From Actinomortierella ambigua (lineage: Eukaryota > Mortierellomycota > Mortierellomycetes > Mortierellales > Mortierellaceae), in assembly GCA_016098155.1 (NCBI GenBank), contig JAAAJB010000096.1, positions 1-64,000 of the forward strand: a DNA stretch of 64,000 nucleotides, written 5' to 3'. How positions within the stretch are numbered: the first letter of the stretch is position 1; every line of letters starts with the position of its first letter. The position numbers were made by a program, and so were the translations under genes. The notes below the pieces were generated by a model. That model saw only the letters and a program-made list of their open reading frames with translations, did no database searches and was not told the origin of the DNA. Below, in pieces: positions 60,050 to 64,000 of the stretch.

Positions 60050-61005
60050 ATGTTCACAGGCATCGTCGAAATCATGGGCAGAGTCACCGACGTCTCGCCC
60101 CTCGACTCCACCTCTTCCGGTGGTGGTGGTTTCAGCATCACCATTGGCGAGGCTGCCGATATTCTCGTTGACTGCCACCTTGGTGACAGTATTGCTGTCA
60201 ACGGTAGGACAACCCACTCAGCCTAACCTGCTCGTTTTGCTGTTGCTGAGTGTAGCCCACAACTCACCAAGCTACATTTAACTTTCCTATCCTCACCAGG
60301 CACCTGTCTGACAGTGACCGAGTTTGACACCAACTCGTTCAAGATCGGTGTGGCGCCAGAGACACTTCGCAAGACCAACCTTGGTAAGTCTCCTAGGCCC
60401 CAAAATGCCATTCCGATGGCGACACAGTGAAGAAAAAGTCTGTGGATCAATCTCCTTTTATGCTCTTTCTCTAACAAATATCACATTTGTCATCCTACTG
60501 AAAACACACACGCACATACATAGGTTCCCTAAAGGTCGGTCAGCAGGTCAACTTGGAGCGCGCCATGAGCGCACATACACGGTTTGGTGGCCACATGGTG
60601 CAGGGGCACGTTGACGGCACATGCACGATCCACTCTCGGACGGAGGACGGCAACGCCATCACATTCGTCTTCCAAGTGGCAGAACAATGGGCCGAGCTGA
60701 TGACATATATTGTTCCCAAGGGCTTCATCGCTCTGGACGGTACCTCGCTGACGGTGATTGATGTGGATGACGAGAAGCGGACCTTCTCGATCATGATGAT
60801 TGCCTACACACAGACCAAGGTGGTCATGCCACAAAAGGCTGTCGGCGACGAGGTCAACTTTGAGGTCGACATGATGGGCAAGTACACCGGCAAGGGCGTT
60901 GAGGCCATGATCAAGCGCTATCTCAATGGCGAGGAGGGCGAGGCCATCATCGCAAAGGCTGTCGATCGTGTCCTTGCAAAGCGCGCTGCCGCCGGATCGC
61001 AATAA
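60050..61005 (+). CDS. RIB5: Riboflavin synthase
   Basis: The enzyme dismutates two 6,7-dimethyl-8-ribityllumazine molecules into riboflavin and a pyrimidinedione, the last step of vitamin B2 synthesis. Three exons (60050-60203, 60300-60383, 60524-61005) give 239 aa. The diagnostic N-terminus MFTGIVEIMGRV is present. The two lumazine-binding beta-barrels are visible as an internal duplication: half one has SIAVNGTCLTVTEF, half two has GGHMVQGHVDGTCTI and FIALDGTSLTVIDV. The C-terminal helix VNFEVDMMGKYTGKGVEAMI, used for trimer formation, is present. The tail (ALAKRAAAGSQ-like) is slightly longer than bacterial versions. Length and motifs are normal and no defect is seen. Confidence 0.97.
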
Positions 61006-61238
61006 CTTAATTTCTTTATCACAAAATACAGTGCACATTTACGTAACAAAAAAAAAATAACAACAACCCATTATGCTTTATTCTTCCTTTGCTGGGCCAG
61101 TGTGGAGATTAACCAAGAACATCCAGGGGCCATAATGAGGGATGACAGGATAAGAAAGGAAATGGGTGGGAGGGGGTGCGAGGCGCAAAAAAAAAAAAAT
61201 CGCGCAGCGTTCATGGTTCATTGCCCGCTCGATCTTGG

Positions 61239-64000
61239 TCAGTGAGCGGCTTTGCCCTTGGTGGCTTTGTAGTGGGTTTCACAGTAGGGCTCTCCATCCC
61301 GAACAAAGTAAGACGAGTGGTCAAAGCCAATATGGCAAACCTAGTGAGAATAAAGCAAAAACCTTTAGTAGTCGATCCATGTGGACAATCAAGACTCTTT
61401 TTTTTCCTCCCTCTCCATCACCCCGTCCTTGACTTACTTTGCAGCCAAAGCAGTCGCGATGCCACTTGTTTTTCAAGGCATTGATAAAGTCGCCCTGGAT
61501 CGCGTCCTGGCAGCCAGCGCATTTCGGTGCAAACAGTCGCAGATAGTCCTTTTCGCAATACGGGCGGTCCTCATGGATCATGTATCCATCCTCGCCAAAC
61601 GGTTCGCCACACGACCGACAGAAGAAGTGTTCGGGGTGCCAGTTCTTTCCCAGCGCCGTTAGACATTCCTGGTGTCGGGGGAATGTAGACAGATATAGAG
61701 AGAGAGAAAGGGGTTGGATTCAAGAAATAGAAAGAAATGATTAGTCATACGAAAGATAGTATATGTAATCTACCCTTCCATCCCCTAAACGACGACGACG
61801 ATGACGGACAAGCAAAAAAAAAGCAGGCAAGCGACTCACATTTTCAATGGCGGTATCGCAATGAGCACAGCGCGCACTAAACTTCTCGTGGTAGTCATAA
61901 TGGCAGTACGGGTGCCCATCCCGCTGGAAGAACTGCACGTGCTCGAGGTTCTGACCACACTCGACACAGATAAAGTGGTCCACATGCCACCGCTTGCCCA
62001 TCGCCGTCACCATCATTCCCGAGATGGACTCGTTGCAGCCCGCACAGATAAAGTTGGATTCGGCTGTCGTCAGCTTTTGTTGTTGCGACGCAGGCTTGCT
62101 GTTGCTGCCAAGGCCTCGTCCATTCGTGTTACGTCCATTGCCATAGTGCTGGTGGTGATTGTTGTTCTTCTCCTGCTGTCGAGAGCTCGCATGCTCCAAC
62201 GGCACCTTGCCATCACTGTTGACACTCGCTGCGCCCATGTTTATCTCAGCAAAGGTGTCGGTGCTCTCGACAATGCATTTGCTGTCATGGTCATGATCGT
62301 AGTACACATAATCACTCAGGTTGTACGCCCGTCGCTCTTCGCGTGGTGGAGCTGGTGCTGGTGCTGGTGCTGGTGGAGCAGACCCCTGAGACGCTGCCAA
62401 GGAGCTCGATGCTGATCGAGGTGCCTGTGCTGGCGGTGTAGGCATGCGCAATTGGGCTGCCGCCGCTGCCGCTGCGGCTATAGCGGCCATCGGTGGCGTG
62501 GCAGCGCGCGCCGAGCTCGGAGGAGTAGAAGTACGCGGAGGAGTGTCGATCCGCGACGTCGCCGTCGTGCGACCATTGCTAAGCCCTGTCCGGCTAAAGG
62601 TGCTCAAGGGGGGTGTGGGCACACGAGCAGATGCACCAGTAGTATTTGCAGCAGCAGATACAGGCACAGGCGACTCTTCTGAGGTGGGGCCTGGGGAGAT
62701 GCTGTCGGTCTTGGGTGTAGTGAGTCGCCGCCCAGTGGGGTCCAACCTTGTCATCGGCGTTACAGAATGCTGCTGCTGCTGCTGCAGGTCCTGGTTTAGC
62801 TCCCTTTGCTGCTCCTTCTGCTGTGGTCGTTCATCCTGTGGCCGGATCGGTGGCAGCGCTTTATCCGTGTTGAGCTTCCTCAGGGCGTTGAACGATGGAC
62901 TGTAAGGGGAAACGGGTACCGACTTGCGCCGCTCGGCCCACTCGCTGCGCCAATCGTACGTACCGCCACCACGCGGAGGAGGAACAGGAGGGCCGACAGA
63001 GGAGATGGGTCGTTTGGCAACGGCGGCGGCGGCGGTGGCTTCCTTCTCGGGAACAGGCAAAGCCTTTGTTGAATCCCATCGAGAGCCCGATCCTGTCTTG
63101 CCTATGTCTGGTTGCGTCGACGTGGCAGCAGTGGTTGCAAGGGTAGAACGTAGTGTACTGACACCACCAGTGACAGCGGCTATGATCTTAGGAGCCATTG
63201 CTGTTTCAGGGGCCACCATTGTCGCAGGGGCGGCTGCTGTTGCAGGAGCAGCCTCTGTTGTAGGGGTGGTTACTGTTGTAGGAGCAGCTTCTGTTGTAGG
63301 GGAAGCTTCTGTTATAGGAGCAGTTGCTGTTGTTGGAGCAACTACTGTTGTGGGAGTAGCTACTGCCGTGGGAGCAGCCACTGTCGTAGGAACGGCTGCT
63401 GGAACGATGATAGAGTCCAAGCTAGTTGTGGATGCCGACTTTGAGGAGGTTCCCGAGTACATTGTTCTGCTCGTTTCCATTGGGCTAGCTTCTGCAGGGG
63501 ACGACTCTGGAGGCGAGATGGGCGAGCCCTTTGGAGTCTCGACGGCCATAGTCGCGGTCACTGATGGAGAGGATGCCTTGGGGGAGCCTGACGTAGCTGG
63601 TAGACCTTTAGCTGAGGTCCCTGAAGCCGATCTGGCGGGGCTTTCGGTTGTGGCTGAAGCAGCTAGGGTGTTCAACTTTGCCATCCTGGCTCGGATAGAG
63701 CCCAAGTTCGAAAGTTCTGAAAGACGTGAGGTAGAGCTTGTGCTCGTTTTGGTGGAGGAAAAGCTCGCAAGCCTGTCGCTAAGCTTGGAAATACCACTGG
63801 TTGGTGTAGATGACCGAGGCGATGGTGTCGACTGACCATTCTGCGCTTGAGCCTTGTCTTGGGTAAACGAGGTGGTGGAGGGTAAGGATGTGGATGTTGT
63901 AGGTGTGGTAATGTGTGCGGATGACTGAGTGCTTGTTTGTGGAGGAGAGGGAGCAGCTGTGGGGGCAGGCGGGTGATTCACTGGGATGGTGATTCGTGGA
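61239..64000 (-). CDS. Three-LIM-domain protein, paxillin-like, 5' end outside the window
   Basis: Three minus-strand exons are visible (64000-61840, 61668-61438, 61340-61239), about 830 codons. The frame is open to the window edge with no convincing ATG, so the start lies beyond. About 600 residues are Ser/Thr/Pro/Ala-rich and disordered, with TTVAAPTAVATPTT-type repeats, PPVPPPRGGG (SH3-ligand-like) and many SP/TP sites. Three LIM zinc-binding domains follow. LIM1 starts CAGCNESISGMMVTAMGKRW, LIM2 starts CAHCDTAIENECLTALGKNW and LIM3 starts CAGCQDAIQGDFINALKNKW. Each shows the C-x2-C ... H-x2-C pattern and its second finger, and introns fall inside LIM2 and LIM3. Fungal relatives such as Pxl1 act at growth and division sites with Rho GTPases and actin. 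That role is inferred from architecture only. Confidence 0.9.
63220..63420 (-). repeat. Ala/Thr/Pro/Val coding repeat in LIM protein
   Basis: Around ten degenerate units of about 18 bases, of the type GCTCCTACGACAGTGGCT on the coding strand, encode APTTVA-like hexapeptides. They lie in the disordered N-terminal part well away from the LIM domains. Confidence 0.65.

Overview
The window reads as a nuclear contig from an early-diverging, intron-rich filamentous fungus. Genes carry many short introns with GTAAGT/GTATGT-type donors and T-rich tracts before TAG/CAG acceptors. Coding exons are biased to G/C-ending codons, and intergenic DNA is full of homopolymer T/A and CT/GA runs. An ATG16 with a C-terminal WD40 propeller, an F-box/LRR-type protein and the overall gene style point towards Mucoromycota, Mortierella-like. 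That placement is inference from style, not from a marker gene. There are 20 protein-coding genes that I can reconstruct, 19 of them exon by exon, plus one tRNA, one decayed retrotransposon and one 10-N assembly gap.

Layout. 1.4-5.0 kb: a TPR + Arg/Ser/Asp-rich (TTC14-like) protein. 5.4-5.9 kb: a frameshifted Ty3/gypsy reverse-transcriptase relic, then a tRNA-Gly(GCC) at 6.28 kb. 7.2-10.3 kb: a glutathione S-transferase-like protein facing an aldo/keto reductase. 10.7-20.1 kb, all on +: nucleoporin NSP1, ATG16 and mitochondrial aconitase. 20.3-22.8 kb (-): a TM9SF3-type nonaspanin, divergent from a peroxisomal acyl-CoA oxidase (23.9-26.5 kb). 26.7-31.7 kb: U6 phosphodiesterase USB1 (-) and RAD5 (+) share a 166-bp divergent promoter. 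31.7-41.6 kb: a sparse, simple-repeat-rich island whose only convincing gene is a strongly codon-biased Ala/Glu/Lys-rich protein. 41.6-48.2 kb: a ribosome cluster with RRP1 (-), RPL26 (+) and RPS15 (-). 48.2-50.3 kb: an F-box protein. 51.4-55.5 kb: a P-type Ca2+-ATPase. 56.9-58.0 kb: a secreted C-type-lectin-like protein. 58.3-61.0 kb: MYG1 (-) and riboflavin synthase (+), again sharing a ~165-bp divergent promoter. 61.2-64.0 kb: a three-LIM protein truncated by the window edge.

Most genes are conserved housekeeping functions (ribosome biogenesis, RNA processing, DNA damage tolerance, autophagy, TCA cycle, beta-oxidation, vitamin B2, calcium transport). I see no biosynthetic cluster or defence island. 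The items most worth a second look are the WD40-bearing ATG16, the GST with a His-rich insert and acidic/basic tail, the Ala/Glu/Lys-rich protein and its gene-poor surroundings, the Ty3 relic beside the tRNA gene, and several very small coding exons (3, 4, 15, 18 and 19 nt). Exon borders were assigned by hand from splice consensus and reading-frame continuity, so they remain predictions without RNA evidence.
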